Shown here: positions 21,571 to 34,700 of the stretch, in pieces
How positions within the stretch are numbered: position 1 is the first letter of the stretch
How the letters are laid out: every line of letters starts with the position of its first letter
Origin: a virus
IMG/VR virus record: IMGVR_UViG_3300021957_000063
Span: 1 to 48,996 of that record
Length of the DNA: 48,996 bases
Reading direction: 5' to 3' (one strand)
Program-made: the position numbers and the translations under genes
The notes under the pieces: model-generated
What the model was told of the DNA's origin: nothing
What the model saw: the letters and a program-made list of their open reading frames with translations, nothing else
Databases searched by the model: none

Positions 21571-22265
21571 TAGATTCTCCTTGATGCCCGAATTGATTCT
21601 TTCCAAACATGAGAAGCATTCTTTTTCTGGAAACTTTCAAGTGGTAAAAAGACTGCTCGTATCCATTCATCTGGCGGAATTGCAATCATCTGTCCACGAA
21701 TTTGTTTGAGTAAGTATCGATGAATACATGGCTTAACTTCACGATATTGTGCCGCTCCTGCAAGAGTACTATATTGAAGATCAAGATAAGTTGAGCGTGA
21801 TGATTTTTTCAGCATATTATCAAGAAGCCTTGTAAGTAAAACAGACCTTGCTCGAAGAGGCAAGTAATGTAAATTCATACCAAGAAATCCATCATTATAC
21901 ATATTCAATATGAATGCTACAGGAAAGGCATCGTAATATGGCAAAGTTCTTCGATACTTTGGATCATAAAACCAACAGTACAAAGAACCTGGTACTATTT
22001 GCGAACCTTTCGAAATTCGATTGTCGGTATGTGAATCATAATAACTTTTAGGTCTTTCAGTTCGATTCATTACACGAACTGACGGATACAAAACTTGATT
22101 AATCTTTTCACGAAACCAAGTTCTCGTATCACTTAAATTTTTATTTACTTGCGAATCACTTTTTAGCGTATCATCAACTTTACGATCTAATGGAGTGATT
22201 TTTTGCCGTTCTTCTCGATCTTTTCTTTGAACATCACGAACTTTTTTAAAAATTGGATATGGCAT
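21570..22265 (-). CDS. T4-type structural or assembly protein, unknown role, 231 aa
   Basis: A basic N-terminus (KKVRDVQRKDREERQK, residues 7-22) precedes a compact domain with phrases I associate with T4-type marine phages: GSLYCWFYDPKYRRTLPYYD, MYNDGFLGMNLHYLPLRAR and KPCIHRYLLKQIRGQMIAI. I cannot attach a gene number with confidence. It is joined by TAATG overlaps to the GNAT gene before it and the tube-like gene after it, so it is produced with the tail proteins. It could be a baseplate, head-completion or DNA-end-protection component. Confidence 0.6.
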   Translation of the reverse strand: MPYPIFKKVRDVQRKDREERQKITPLDRKVDDTLKSDSQVNKNLSDTRTWFREKINQVLYPSVRVMNRTERPKSYYDSHTDNRISKGSQIVPGSLYCWFYDPKYRRTLPYYDAFPVAFILNMYNDGFLGMNLHYLPLRARSVLLTRLLDNMLKKSSRSTYLDLQYSTLAGAAQYREVKPCIHRYLLKQIRGQMIAIPPDEWIRAVFLPLESFQKKNASHVWKESIRASRRI

Positions 22266-22780
22266 TACATTAAACCAAGTAACGCAACTTCCGATTTCTC
22301 TGATTGATATTTTTCAATAACTTCAAAACCAAAATAGTTTAATAACATATTAATTACATAATCTTGACTAGCGGTTGCAAAAACTGTTTGTCCTCGGCTA
22401 TTACGGTTACCAAGTAAACGATACACAAGATATTTTAATATTCCTTGTTTTCGATAATTCTCATGTGTGTACATATGGCCAAGTTCAAACACAAATTCGT
22501 CCATCAATTCTAAAGAATTTGCTGCAGTAAAAATTTCTTTCTTTCTCGTTTCTCTTGGCTTTCTCATTGTAGCACAAGAAATTACATTTTTGTTTTGACG
22601 GTCTGCAGCAACTGCAATCGAATGACTTGCTAAAATTTCTTTTCTTTTATCATCATCTTCAAAACGATTTAATAATTTAATCGCCTGATAGACAAGTTCC
22701 TGCGGCATATCAGTTTTAGGATTACCAACCGATACCGCATAATCTCTTAATACATCAATACCTTCTTGAAGCATATACAT
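22265..22780 (-). CDS. GNAT-family acetyltransferase
   Basis: ATG at 22780 is chosen because it overlaps the giant gene's stop (TAATG), matching the next two junctions. The 171-aa product shows the GNAT core: a strand and loop FVFELGHMYTHENYRKQGILKYLVYRLL, where RKQGIL is the acetyl-CoA-binding loop, then TVFATASQDYVINMLLNYFGFEVIEKY as the C-terminal half. GNAT enzymes acetylate amines on proteins or small molecules. Being translationally coupled to the giant fibre gene, it might modify a virion or host protein, which is inference. A perfect late box TATAAATA 44 nt upstream gives it its own late promoter. Confidence 0.75.
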   Translation of the reverse strand: MYMLQEGIDVLRDYAVSVGNPKTDMPQELVYQAIKLLNRFEDDDKRKEILASHSIAVAADRQNKNVISCATMRKPRETRKKEIFTAANSLELMDEFVFELGHMYTHENYRKQGILKYLVYRLLGNRNSRGQTVFATASQDYVINMLLNYFGFEVIEKYQSEKSEVALLGLM

Positions 22781-25700
22781 TAGAATGTTCCACAATCAAT
22801 TACTGAATCGTTAAGTATACAATTATTTATAGCCGAATTATTTATTGTAGCGTTATTTAGCGTACCGTTATTTATTGTTGCAGTATTTAATGTTGAATTA
22901 TTTGAAGTTAAATCAGTAATCTTGACTACATTCATTTCAACAGTATTTGCCAGCAATCCTTCAATTGTTCCATTGTGAATGGTTGCTGTATTCAATGTTG
23001 AATTGTTCAATGTAGTATTGTCAAGCGTACCAATATCAAAGTCTACATTATCAAATACTACATCACCAGTAATTGTACCACTTGAGAAGGTAACATTTGT
23101 AAGTGTTGTATTTGCAACAGTTGAATTCTGTACAGTTGAATCATCAATAATTGACTGAACAACATTACCACTATATTCAGATTCGGTAATTGTTAGATTA
23201 TTTGCTGTTGTATTCCAAATTTCAAATTCAGAAATTACTGAATTACCATCGCCAGTTAATACAACACCATTAATAATTGCACCATTCAAATATGCACTGT
23301 TCAAAATTGCATTATCCATTACAACACTATTTGCATAGACACCTTCCATCTCAACATGATTTAATGTTGAATGGTCAAATGTTGAATTTGCAAGATAGAT
23401 ATTGTTTGCTTCAATCTCATTCAGTTTGAAGTTGTTTAATGTACCGCCAGTGAGTTCAACGTTGGTAGCGACAACATTATTTGCAATTACATTGTTTGCT
23501 GTAACAGTATCAATTGTGCCGTTTGTGAGAGCAAAATTGTTTGCTGTAAATCCATCAGCATCTACATTGAATAGTTCACTATCGAAGATTGAAGTGTTTG
23601 AAATCTCACCTTCAAATGTACCATTTGTAATATCAAATCTTTGAGCGGAACTTGTGATAATCGAAACATTTGCAATATTACCACTGAGCAATTCGGCAAC
23701 AGATACATTCGCACGATCAATGTTTACATTTTTAACAGTGGCACTATTGATTGTTGCGTTGTTTAAAGTTGCAGCATTGATTGTTGAACCAAGAATTGTA
23801 CCAGCATTGAATGTACTTGTGAACAATGTTGTATTACTTGTGACAACTCGGTCAGCAGTAATATCTTGCATTGTTGTATTGCTAATATTAGCATCATCAA
23901 TTGCAACATCATTCATCACTACATTGTTTGCAGTAATTATCCGTAGTGTGGCATTTGACAATTGAACTTGATCAAGTTCTGCATTATCAAGGTCAACACT
24001 ATTTGCGGTCAATCTTTCAACTGTTAAGTCTTCAGCATATCCACTATTGATTGCCGCATTGGTGATTGTGGCATAGTTCGATTGTAGATTTGTTGCTGTT
24101 GCATAATTTAGAATTGCATTGTTTGATACAAGATTTTCTGCTTGTGAATCATTGACAATTTGTGTTTCATGAATGCGTGAATTATAAATGTCAAAGTTAT
24201 GTAATGCACCATCATGCAAGGTCATGCTGTTAGCAACACTATTGAACAATGTACCATTGATGAACGATGACGCATTGATTGTCAAACTATTTGCATTACC
24301 ATCTTGAATATCACTATTCAGGAATGAACCATCAATGTATGTTGCACGATTTGTTAGTGTACCATAAATTGTTAGATTCTCAACTGATACATCTTTCATT
24401 GTTGAATTAGCAACATGGCTATTTGCAACAGTGATATTGTTTGCTGATGAATCAACAATTGTGCATGTATTAACTTCTGTACCAACAAGGCGATCAATAT
24501 CTACACTTGTGTTTGTCAATGTTACGTTATCAAGTGTACCACCAGTGAGTGTTACATTGATGAGGTTTGAATTCCAAATATCAAATTCACTGATTGATGC
24601 TTCTGAGTGTCCGTTTCCAGAAAGAACAACACCATTGATGAACACACCATTTAGAATTGCGCCATTCAGAATTGAATTATCAAGAACAAAGTTATTTGCA
24701 TAAGTATCATAGATTTCAGAATTGCGAATTGTAGTTAATTTAAATTCTGAATTTGCAGCAACAACTTGCTCAAGAGATGTATTTGCAATTGTTGAATTGG
24801 CAATAGCACTTGTTTCAATTGAAGATAAAGTGACTGACAAATCATTGGCAGTTGAACCTTCAAGTGATAGTGTACCAAGATTACTATCTGTAATCGTGAT
24901 GTTTGTGAATGTTGAATTCGCAACGGTTGCATTTTCAACTGTGGCTGAATCAACAAATGGACGATTGAATGTACCATCATTTGATGTCAGATTATTTGCA
25001 GTTGAATTTCGAATCTGTGAATTCGTAAGAATTGATTGTGCTGCACTTAGATTCGTAGCAGTTGATCCAGAAATTGCAACACCTTGTGCCGAACCACCAA
25101 TGATTGTAGTGCCATTGATTTGTGATCCAGTCAGAATGTTTCCAGTAAAGTCTGAATTCGTGATTGCTACTTGTTCAAGTGATGAATTCGTAATTGTCGA
25201 ATTAGCAACTACACTATTGTTGCTATTCAATCTTTCAGCAGTACTATCAACAATTGAAGTGTTTGTAATGAATGAATTGTTGACAGTTAAATTGTTTGCA
25301 CTTGAACCATTAATTTGAACAGTATCAAGTGTTGACAACATGATTGTTGAATTTTCAACAAATAAATTGTTTGCTGCAGAATCTACAATATCGGCATCTG
25401 TCAATGTTGCGTTTGCAGATGACAGATTGTTTGCAGTTGAATTCAGAATGGTTGCTGAACTGATTGTTGCATTCGTTGATTGTAGATTGGTCGCAATTGC
25501 ATTTGTGATCGTTGCAGTGGTGATGGTTGCATTTGCACTGGTCAAACTTTCGGCAGTTGCATTCTTCAAGATTGCATTGTTTGAAATCAAGTTTTCAGCA
25601 GTTGAATCTTGAACAATTTGTGTCTCATGAATTCTGGAATTGTAGATGTCAAAATCATACAATGTACCAGAGTTGAAGGTCATATTGTTTGCAACAGAAT

Positions 25701-28700
25701 CACGAATGGTTGAATTCTGCATCAACACATCATGCATCGTACCGGTGTTGACTATTAGGTCATTTGCGGTCGCATCATGCAAGCGAATTCCAAGCAGAAG
25801 TCCACCCTCACCAAAGTATTCACCATCTAAGAATCCTGCGTTGCCAGAGTTGGCAGAACCGTCACCACTAGACAATTCACCGCCACTCGATGTCACAGCA
25901 TCATTAATTAAAAAACCGGTAATTCTTACATTATTCAGAACAATATCTTCAAACGTTGAATCAGAAATTGTAGCATTAGAAAGCTGAACATCATTTGCGG
26001 TAGCTTTCTCAATTAACACATCGTTCAGTGATGCACCATTGATCGTTGAAGTCGATGTGATTGTACTGTTTGCAATTGTCAAATTCTCTGCGGTTGAATC
26101 TTCAATCAATGATGTATTGACTGTTGAATCACGCAGGAATAGATTGTTTGCTTTTGATTCCCAGAATTCGAAATCAACAAATCTACCGAAGGCACCTTGA
26201 AGTTGCGCACCATTGATGACAGGAGCATTCAGAATTGGTCGGTTGAGAATTGAATCATCCATGACAAATGAATTCGCATATGAATCATAGATCTCATAGT
26301 TGCGAATTTGTCCCATACCTCCATCAAATACTGCTTCCTTAATGATTGCACCATCAATGACAACATTGAAAATATTACCAGAAAGAACAGTGATATCATC
26401 CAGAACAGATGTGGTAAGATTGAGTCCGTTTGCTGTGCCACCTGTGATATTTGAATCAACAATTTCACCATACTTGAAATCAGAGAAACGAATTTCGGTG
26501 TTCTGAATCAAGCCATCACTAAATCCTGAGTTGGTGATTGTAGCAGTTGATAGAACTGCATTTGCACTTGCCAGATCTTTTACATGAATTGTATTTGCTG
26601 TAAGGACATCTGGACTTGCGGATGTAAAATGTAAATCATCAACATAACCAGTTGTAATATGTGCCGTTGTAATCCAGGATTCGGTAACAGTTTCTTTTTC
26701 AATCTCTGCTTCAAATAGATCGGCAAGTAAAGTTGCTTTAATTGTAGGTGCCAAAACTTTATTTGAAGCAGACATTGTTGTTGAGGTCAATGTATTAATT
26801 TCTGCTTGCTTCAAATAAGATGAAACATTAATGTCAAGACGATTTGCGGTAAGTGTTTCAGCAACAACATCTTGCATTTCTGTTTGAGCAACAACTAATT
26901 TACCAACATTTGCATAACCAATTTCAGTATTGGCAATTTCTGCATCACCAATATCCGCAGTTGTCAATGTGGCATTAACAATTTTACCAGTATTGATATC
27001 TGATTCGGTAACAATTTCTTTTGTAATTGTCGCCGTTTGATTGACTGTTAAATCTCTTATTGTTCCATTGAGTGCATCTAAGTTCACAATATCATGCCAG
27101 GTTGAGCTACCTGTTGTAATGAATGCATTATTTACAGTAAGTAGTTCAACTTCAGCTTCTGTAATATCTGTATCAATAATGTTTGCATAATCAACAGTTG
27201 CAAAATCAATATTTGCAGTATTAACATTTGCTCCAGTAATATCTGCACTCGTAATTAATGCATCAGTTGTTGAAACAAAATTCGATGTTAGATTCAGAAT
27301 TGTTCCAACTTGACCAAATGTTGTATCAACATAAAGTGTATCAACATCCGCAGTAGCAATATTAGCATCAGTGATTGTTGCATCTTTAATTGTTGTTACA
27401 TCAACGATTAAATTATTTGCATGTGTATCATAGATTCTTGAATTGATGATATTATAATCATCAATTGTACCAGTTGTTAAATCAACATTGGTTGTTGTGA
27501 AACGATCTAAAGTACCGTTTGTCAATGTCACATCATTTGCAGTTAAATCTTCTGTATTGACAATTGTAAATGTACCATTTGTCACACGAATATCAAATAG
27601 GTCACTGTCATAAACTTTCAAGCGATGTGCATCCGAATCATTGACTACTGAATCATTGATTGTTGAAAGTTTGATTGTTGAATTGGCTGTTCTTGAATCT
27701 TCAAAATCATTGTTCTCAAAGAAACTCTCACGGATCTCCATTGTGTTTGCCCATGAATCATCAATTGATGCATGTCCAATGGTTACCCAATCAACAGACA
27801 TTCCTTGCATTGATGAATTCTTGAGAATTACACCATCTAAGGTTGAAGTTGTGATGAATGAGTTGGCGAGTGAAGCATCTTCTAATGTTGCATGATCAGA
27901 AGTCAAGTTGTTTGCATGTGCATCATGAATTGTAGCACGATGAGTTGTACTATCATAGATTGTGGCAACATGCAATGTGGCATTATTTGATGTTAATTCA
28001 TCAGCATGTGATTCACTAACAATTTGAGATTCATGAATTGTTGAATTATAAATCTGTGCATTTCGAATTGTTGAATCAAGAATTGTTGCTTGATTCAATG
28101 TGGCATTGTTTGATGTTAAATTATATGCCTCGGCATTGTGTATGACAGCATTGTATGTTGTGCTATCATGAATTGTGGCAACATGCAATGTGGCATTGTT
28201 TGATACCAAATAGTTTGCACTTGTTTCTTCAACAATTTGTGTATCGTAAACTCTTGAGTTTCGAATATCAAAGTTGTCAAGAGAACCATTTGTTAGATTG
28301 AAATCTGTACCAGTGATTCTTTGTGCAGTTGTATCAGTGATATTAAAACGATGAATTGAACCAGTAACTAATGTTGAATTCTCTGCGGTTAGATTGTTTG
28401 AATAACCATCGTAGATTTCAACATTTGTAAATTCACTGCCAGAAATATCAAGATTAGTTGCAGTTGTATCCTGTATCTGAGAATTCTTGATTGTATAATC
28501 ATCAATCGTACCTCTTGTCAAGTCAACATCTGTACCTGTGATGAACTTGACAGTTGTATTACCGATGGTCATATCTTCAATAGTACCTCTTTCAAGTGTA
28601 CTATTTTCTGCCAGCAAGTTGTCAGAATAAGAATCATATATTTCAATGCTTCGAATTGTACCGTCAAGTAAGTCAACAGTGTTTGCGTTCAGAGCATTAA

Positions 28701-31700
28701 CTTGTGCTGTACCAATGTTTGCATCAATCAATCGTGCAGTGTTTGCATCAAGCTCATTGACTTGTACTTCAGTCAAATCAACAGATGTACTTTGCAGCTT
28801 GTTGATTTGTGCAATGTTCAATGTTGTTGAATCATTGGTGACGAAGTTGTTGACAGTTAATTGATTGATTGTTGCCTGATAACTGTCAAGGTAATTTAAT
28901 GTTGAACTGTTTGCAACTTGATCTTCAACACGGAACTTGTCTGTTTCAAGTGTACCCTCTTCTTCATTCATTGAGATTGCAGCACTACCAATGTTGATTG
29001 TTGATCCACTGAGATATAAATCTCTAAATCTCAAATCTGGTGTACCTAAATCATAAGTGACATTTGCAGTTGGAATTAAATGTCCTGTGATTCTTACATT
29101 TTCAAGCAGTGATTCTTTGAGTTCACTATGAGTAATTGTCAGATTGTTCGCAGAAGAATCATTCATTGTTGAATCAAGAATCAATGAATTCGTCATTTCG
29201 AAATCATCGATGGTACCTTCTGTCATATGAGTATTCGATGCGACAGTGTTTGCCATCACAGAATTGAAATACTCAAAGCCATCAATCATACCAGCACCAC
29301 CAGCAAGTGTTACACCATTCAGGACTGATCCTGTGATGACGCCACCGTTGATAGTTGCAAAGTTCAGCGTTGTGTTGTTTGTTGTTAGATTCTCAATTTC
29401 TGCATCAACAATTGTTGCAGTGTTTGCACGGAAGACATCACCTTCCAAATCTCCAGCATGGAATCCTTCACCATGTTCTTTTGCATAATCTGCAAGAGGA
29501 ACATTAAACTTGATTTCACCATTTGCATCAACTGACATGATTGCAGAGTTCAATGAAATTGCTTGTCCAAACCGGACAGTATTCATTGCAGTCAGTGTAT
29601 CCGTAACAGTTGCGTTCTCAAGCAATGCTGAAGTCGTAACATCAATCGTATTTGCAGTGAATGTTCCATTGATTGCAACATCATTCATTGTTGTTTGACC
29701 TACAAACTCTGCGATGTCTGAAGCAACAAGAGTGCTATGAACTGTTAGCTCATCAGTTGTTGTTAAATTGGTAACATTCAGATGGTCAACATTTGCGCTG
29801 AAGACAATATGATTATCATTGTTCAATGAAATGTCGACAGTTTCAAGACTAATCTTTCTTGCAAATTGAACGTTTGTTGCTGTTAGATTATCAATTTGTC
29901 CATTTTGAACACCAAGAGTTTTAATTGCTCCGCTTGGCGCTTCGATATTATTTTCAACAAATAGATCCGTAACATTTGCTGTGGCAGTAAATGAACGATT
30001 TGCAGTTAAGGTGTTGGTAACTGTTGCATCGGTGATTGTTGATGTTGTGACAGTTTCTTCAGTGATTGTTGCATCTGCAATTGTTGTGTCACCAAGAAGT
30101 GTTGTATTCAATGATGATGTGAAACTATCGGTGACTGTTGCAGTTGTTGCCGTCAATACACCAGCAGTGAAAGTATCATAGCGACCAGTTGTACCTTCAA
30201 GGTCAATCAGAACGGCAGTGTTTGCATCAAGTTGATCAACTTGTGCGGTTGTGATGTTTGATGTACCAACTGTTTCAGTTGTGATGGTAACATTCGTTGC
30301 CGTCAGTGTTGTGATGTCTGCAGTACCTACAGTAGAAGTGGTAACAACTTCATCATTGATTGTTGCTGTACCAGTGACTGTTGCATTAACTAATTGATTC
30401 TCTGGCGAGGTGAATTGTGTCGTAATCGTGAGTTCATCAATGGTAGCATCTTCTGCTTCAAGCACTACAACATCAGCAATGTTTGCGGTTAGTTCATTGT
30501 TAACAATCAAGTTCAAGTTTGCTTCGTTACTGGTGATGGTTGCACCAGTTTCAGATGCCATGTTATAGTCTGCAAGTTTTACATTATTGCCATCAGTATC
30601 AACAAAGTCAATTTCGCCACTGACAATTCGCATTCGCACGCCATCAATGTTCAACTCATTTGATAGATAAGCATCATGATATCTTTCTGTAGTTGAACCA
30701 ATATCTTGTGTATCATCAACAGATGGAACAAACGTACCTTCTGTTGTTAGATTGATTGTTTTGACATCAGTCAGAGTTTCATTTGTGCTTTGTAATCCGT
30801 CAGTTGTACCACCTTTAATTGTAACAACATTGAGTGTGGCATTGTTTGAAGTAATTCGATTAGCAGTTGTATCATTGATTGTTGCACGTTCAATTGTCGC
30901 ATCATTAATGGTTGCATAATTTGATGTTAATTGATCAGCAGTTGATTCTTGTACAATCTCTGATTCAATAATCTTTGATACACGAATTTCTGAATTTTCA
31001 ATCACCGACTTCTTAATGGTTGCATTCTCAAGAGTTGCATTATTTGAAGTCAGGTTGTTTGTTACAGCATTATTAATGGTTGCATTTTCACTTGTTAAGT
31101 TGTATGCAGTGGCATCATGTAGTGTAGCAGTATTTGAAACTAAATTCTCAGCAGTTGAGTTTGTTGTAATTTGAGTTTCATAGATTCGTGAATTATAAAT
31201 GTCTGCATTGTCAATTCGAACATTTGAAATACCACCAGCAAGAATGGTTGCGTTTGCTGCAAACAATTCTTCAGTAGCATTTACATTCAGATAGTTTGCT
31301 GTTGTACCATTGACAGTTGTGATTGTTCCATCAGTTGCCTGAATAGTATTGATGTCTGCGATACCAGTAACATCAAGTGAACCAAACTTACCTTGAGTAT
31401 AGTCAGCAGTAGTACCATCAATATTAGTAATTGTACCAGTAGTTGAATGTAAAGTGGTAATCGTTGATCTTGTGACGTTTGCAGTATCAATAACTGCATT
31501 ATCATAATCAAGGTCTGTACCTTCCAATTGATCAATTGTACCAGTGTTTGCATCAATGACATCAGTGAATGTATTACCAGCATACAGATTTGAAGTAGTG
31601 ACCTTTTCACCACTCGTATCATCTGTCTTGAGATAATAATCTGCCAATCGAACATTGAACTTAATATGTCCATTCTCATCAACTGTAATTAGTGCGGAGT

Positions 31701-34700
31701 CGGCTTTTGTTTCACCACCAACAAAGACACCATTAGTAACAAGAATATCATTTGTTTTGATATCTGTTGAAGTAATATCAGTTGTACCAAGTGTTGTAAT
31801 TGTTCCACTTGTGATAATTGCATTTGTTGCAGCAAGAATATTGACATCTGCTTCATCAGCAAATAGGTCATCAACATTGACTGTGGTTGCATTAACTGTA
31901 TCTGCATTTGCAGTTTCAAAGATACCTAGTGTACTCTCAACTTTCTCTGAACTGGTATCATCTGTTTTGAGATAATAATCTGCCAGTCTTACATTGAACT
32001 TGATATGACCATTTGCATCAAGACTGATATACGCACCATGTGTTGCGTTTTGTACAGAGATTGCATTTGCAAGATATAGGTCACGGAATCGCTGAGTATT
32101 TGTACCTAAGTCAATATCTGTACCAGCAAGTAATGGAGCATTAAATACAATCTGTCCGTCAAGTGTTGTATTCGTTGTTGTTGCATCAGTCCAAGTACCA
32201 CCAGTAATTACAGGATCAGCAATGTCTGGTTCATTTAGATTACCTTCAACATCAACTAAAGTTGAATTCTTCAGGTTTATAAATTCAACTGTACCACCAT
32301 TAACATTGACATTGTTAAAGGTCACATCATCAATTGTACCATCTTTGACTGTGATGTTTTCAACTGTTAATACATCAATTGTACCACTGTTTGCATCAAT
32401 GACATCAATAAAGGCATTGTTAGCAATAAGTCGATTTGTCCGTACAAGTTCACCGGTTGTATCATCAGTTTTCAAATAGTAGTCTGCTAAACGATCACTT
32501 AACTTCAAATAACCATCACCATCTCTCCACATTGTGAATCCGTTAACTGAAACGGAATTGGCAGCAGATACATCATTTGTTGCATGAATATTAACTACTT
32601 CAAGCTCATCAATCTCAGCAGTATTGGCATCAATAAAGTTAACGAATGTGTTCTGTGCAAACAGATTATTTGTAGTAACTTTCTCACCACTAGTATCATC
32701 AGTCTTGAGATAATAATCTGCTAGACGATGTGTAAACTTCAGATGGCCATTTTCATCGATTGCCATTCCAAAGTTATTCAATGTGATTGAATTAGCTACC
32801 TTTAAATCAACTGAATCAAGTTCATCAACTGAACCAGTATTTGCATCAAGAACATCAATAAAGGCATTGTTAGCAATAAGTCGATTTGTCCGTACAAGTT
32901 CACCGGTTGTATCATCTGTCTTGAGGTAGTAATCAGCAAGACGGTTACTTAACTTCAAATGACCTTCACCATCTTTCCACATGGTGAAGCCGTCAATTGT
33001 GACGGAATTGGCAACTGTTGCATCTTCAGTAACAGTTAGTTTTCTTGCAGTCAGTGTATCAACATCACCAATTTGAATATCAGCATTACCAATTGTTGTA
33101 GTACCATCTAAAGTTGTATCTGTAGTAACAACTAAGGTATCAACATTGGCATAATTGCCTTCAAGTTGTCCAACTGTTAAGTCGGTGATTTCTGCAGTGT
33201 CTGAATCAATTTCAGTGAGTGTGCTAAGTCCTGTATAGGTTAAAGTTTCACCACTGAGAATTGTGACCGTACCTGTATTTGCAGTTAAGGTATTAATCTG
33301 TGCGGTTTCAGTTTGAATATGTGCTGCTTGTTCGCTTGACTTTGAATAATCAGCAAGGTCAGCACCAAACTTAAAGCCGTCACCACCCATTGTAATTGGT
33401 ACACCGCCAACATAGAGTGTGCTGCCAGACAAGAACATATGTCTGAATGGATTCTCAATAGAACCTAAATCATACACACCATTTGCAGTTGGTAATAAAT
33501 GACCACTAATTGTTGTGGGACCAGTGAGGACTAGATTATTTGCAGTTGCGTCTTCAAGTGTTGCATTGTTGAGCAACAAATCAGTTGCAGTGCCTTCTTC
33601 AATAGTAACATCATTTAAGGTAGCGTTATTGGAAGTTAATCTTTCTGCTGTGGCATCAGTAATAGTTGCTTTATCAATTGTCGCATCATTAATGGTAGCA
33701 TAATTTGATGTTAATTGATCAGCAGTTGATTCTTGAATGATTTGTGATTCGATAATCTGAGATGTATAAATCTTTGAATCCCAGATTTCAACTTGACCAA
33801 ACGATGAACTATTTGCGGTAAAGCGTAATGCCGTTGCATCTGTAATATCTGCATTTCTGATTGTTGCATTATTCGAAGTTAAGTTATTTGCTGTTGCATT
33901 AAGAATGGTTGCTCGAGTGACTAAAGCATCTTCAATTTCTGCATTATCAGAGAATACATTATTTGCAGTAATCTCATTGATCAATTGTGTTTCATATACT
34001 CTTGAACCATAAATGTCTGCATTTCGAATTTCAACATTCGCAATAGATCCGGCATGAACTGTGATGGTGTTTGCAACAACATTACCCGAGAAAGTGCTAC
34101 CAACAATGGCTGTTTCTGTAACAACTGCTGAAGCAGCATCTTCTTTCATCGCATAGTCAGCAAGTCTTACATTCTCACCAGCTTGATTGACAAAATCAAT
34201 ATGACCATCTTCATTGATTCGCATTACAGCAAGACCAAGATTCAACTCATTTGAAATGTATGCATCTTGGAATCGTGAGGCATTTGCACCAAGGTCTACA
34301 CTATCATCAGCAGGAACAAATGTTCCGTCAACTGTTGTGTCAACAATCTTTGAAGAACTAACAGTGAAATCACCAGCAGTACCAGTTGTTAGATATACAT
34401 TGGTTGCTGTTAGATTATTTGCTGTCGAACCTTCAACATGATATGTTGTAATTGTACCAGTTGTTAAATCAACTCTTACACCATCAATGTCTTCAATATC
34501 TGATTGCTTGATTGTATAATCATCAATAATACCAGTTGTTAAATTAACATTTGTACCAGTGACAAGATTGAGACTTGAATTAGCAATTGCATATTGTTCA
34601 ATCTCACCAGTGGTCAAATCAACTCGTACACCATCAAACGTATCAAGTGTACCAGTTGTTAGATATACATTGGTTGCTGTTAAGTTATTTGCGGTTGATC

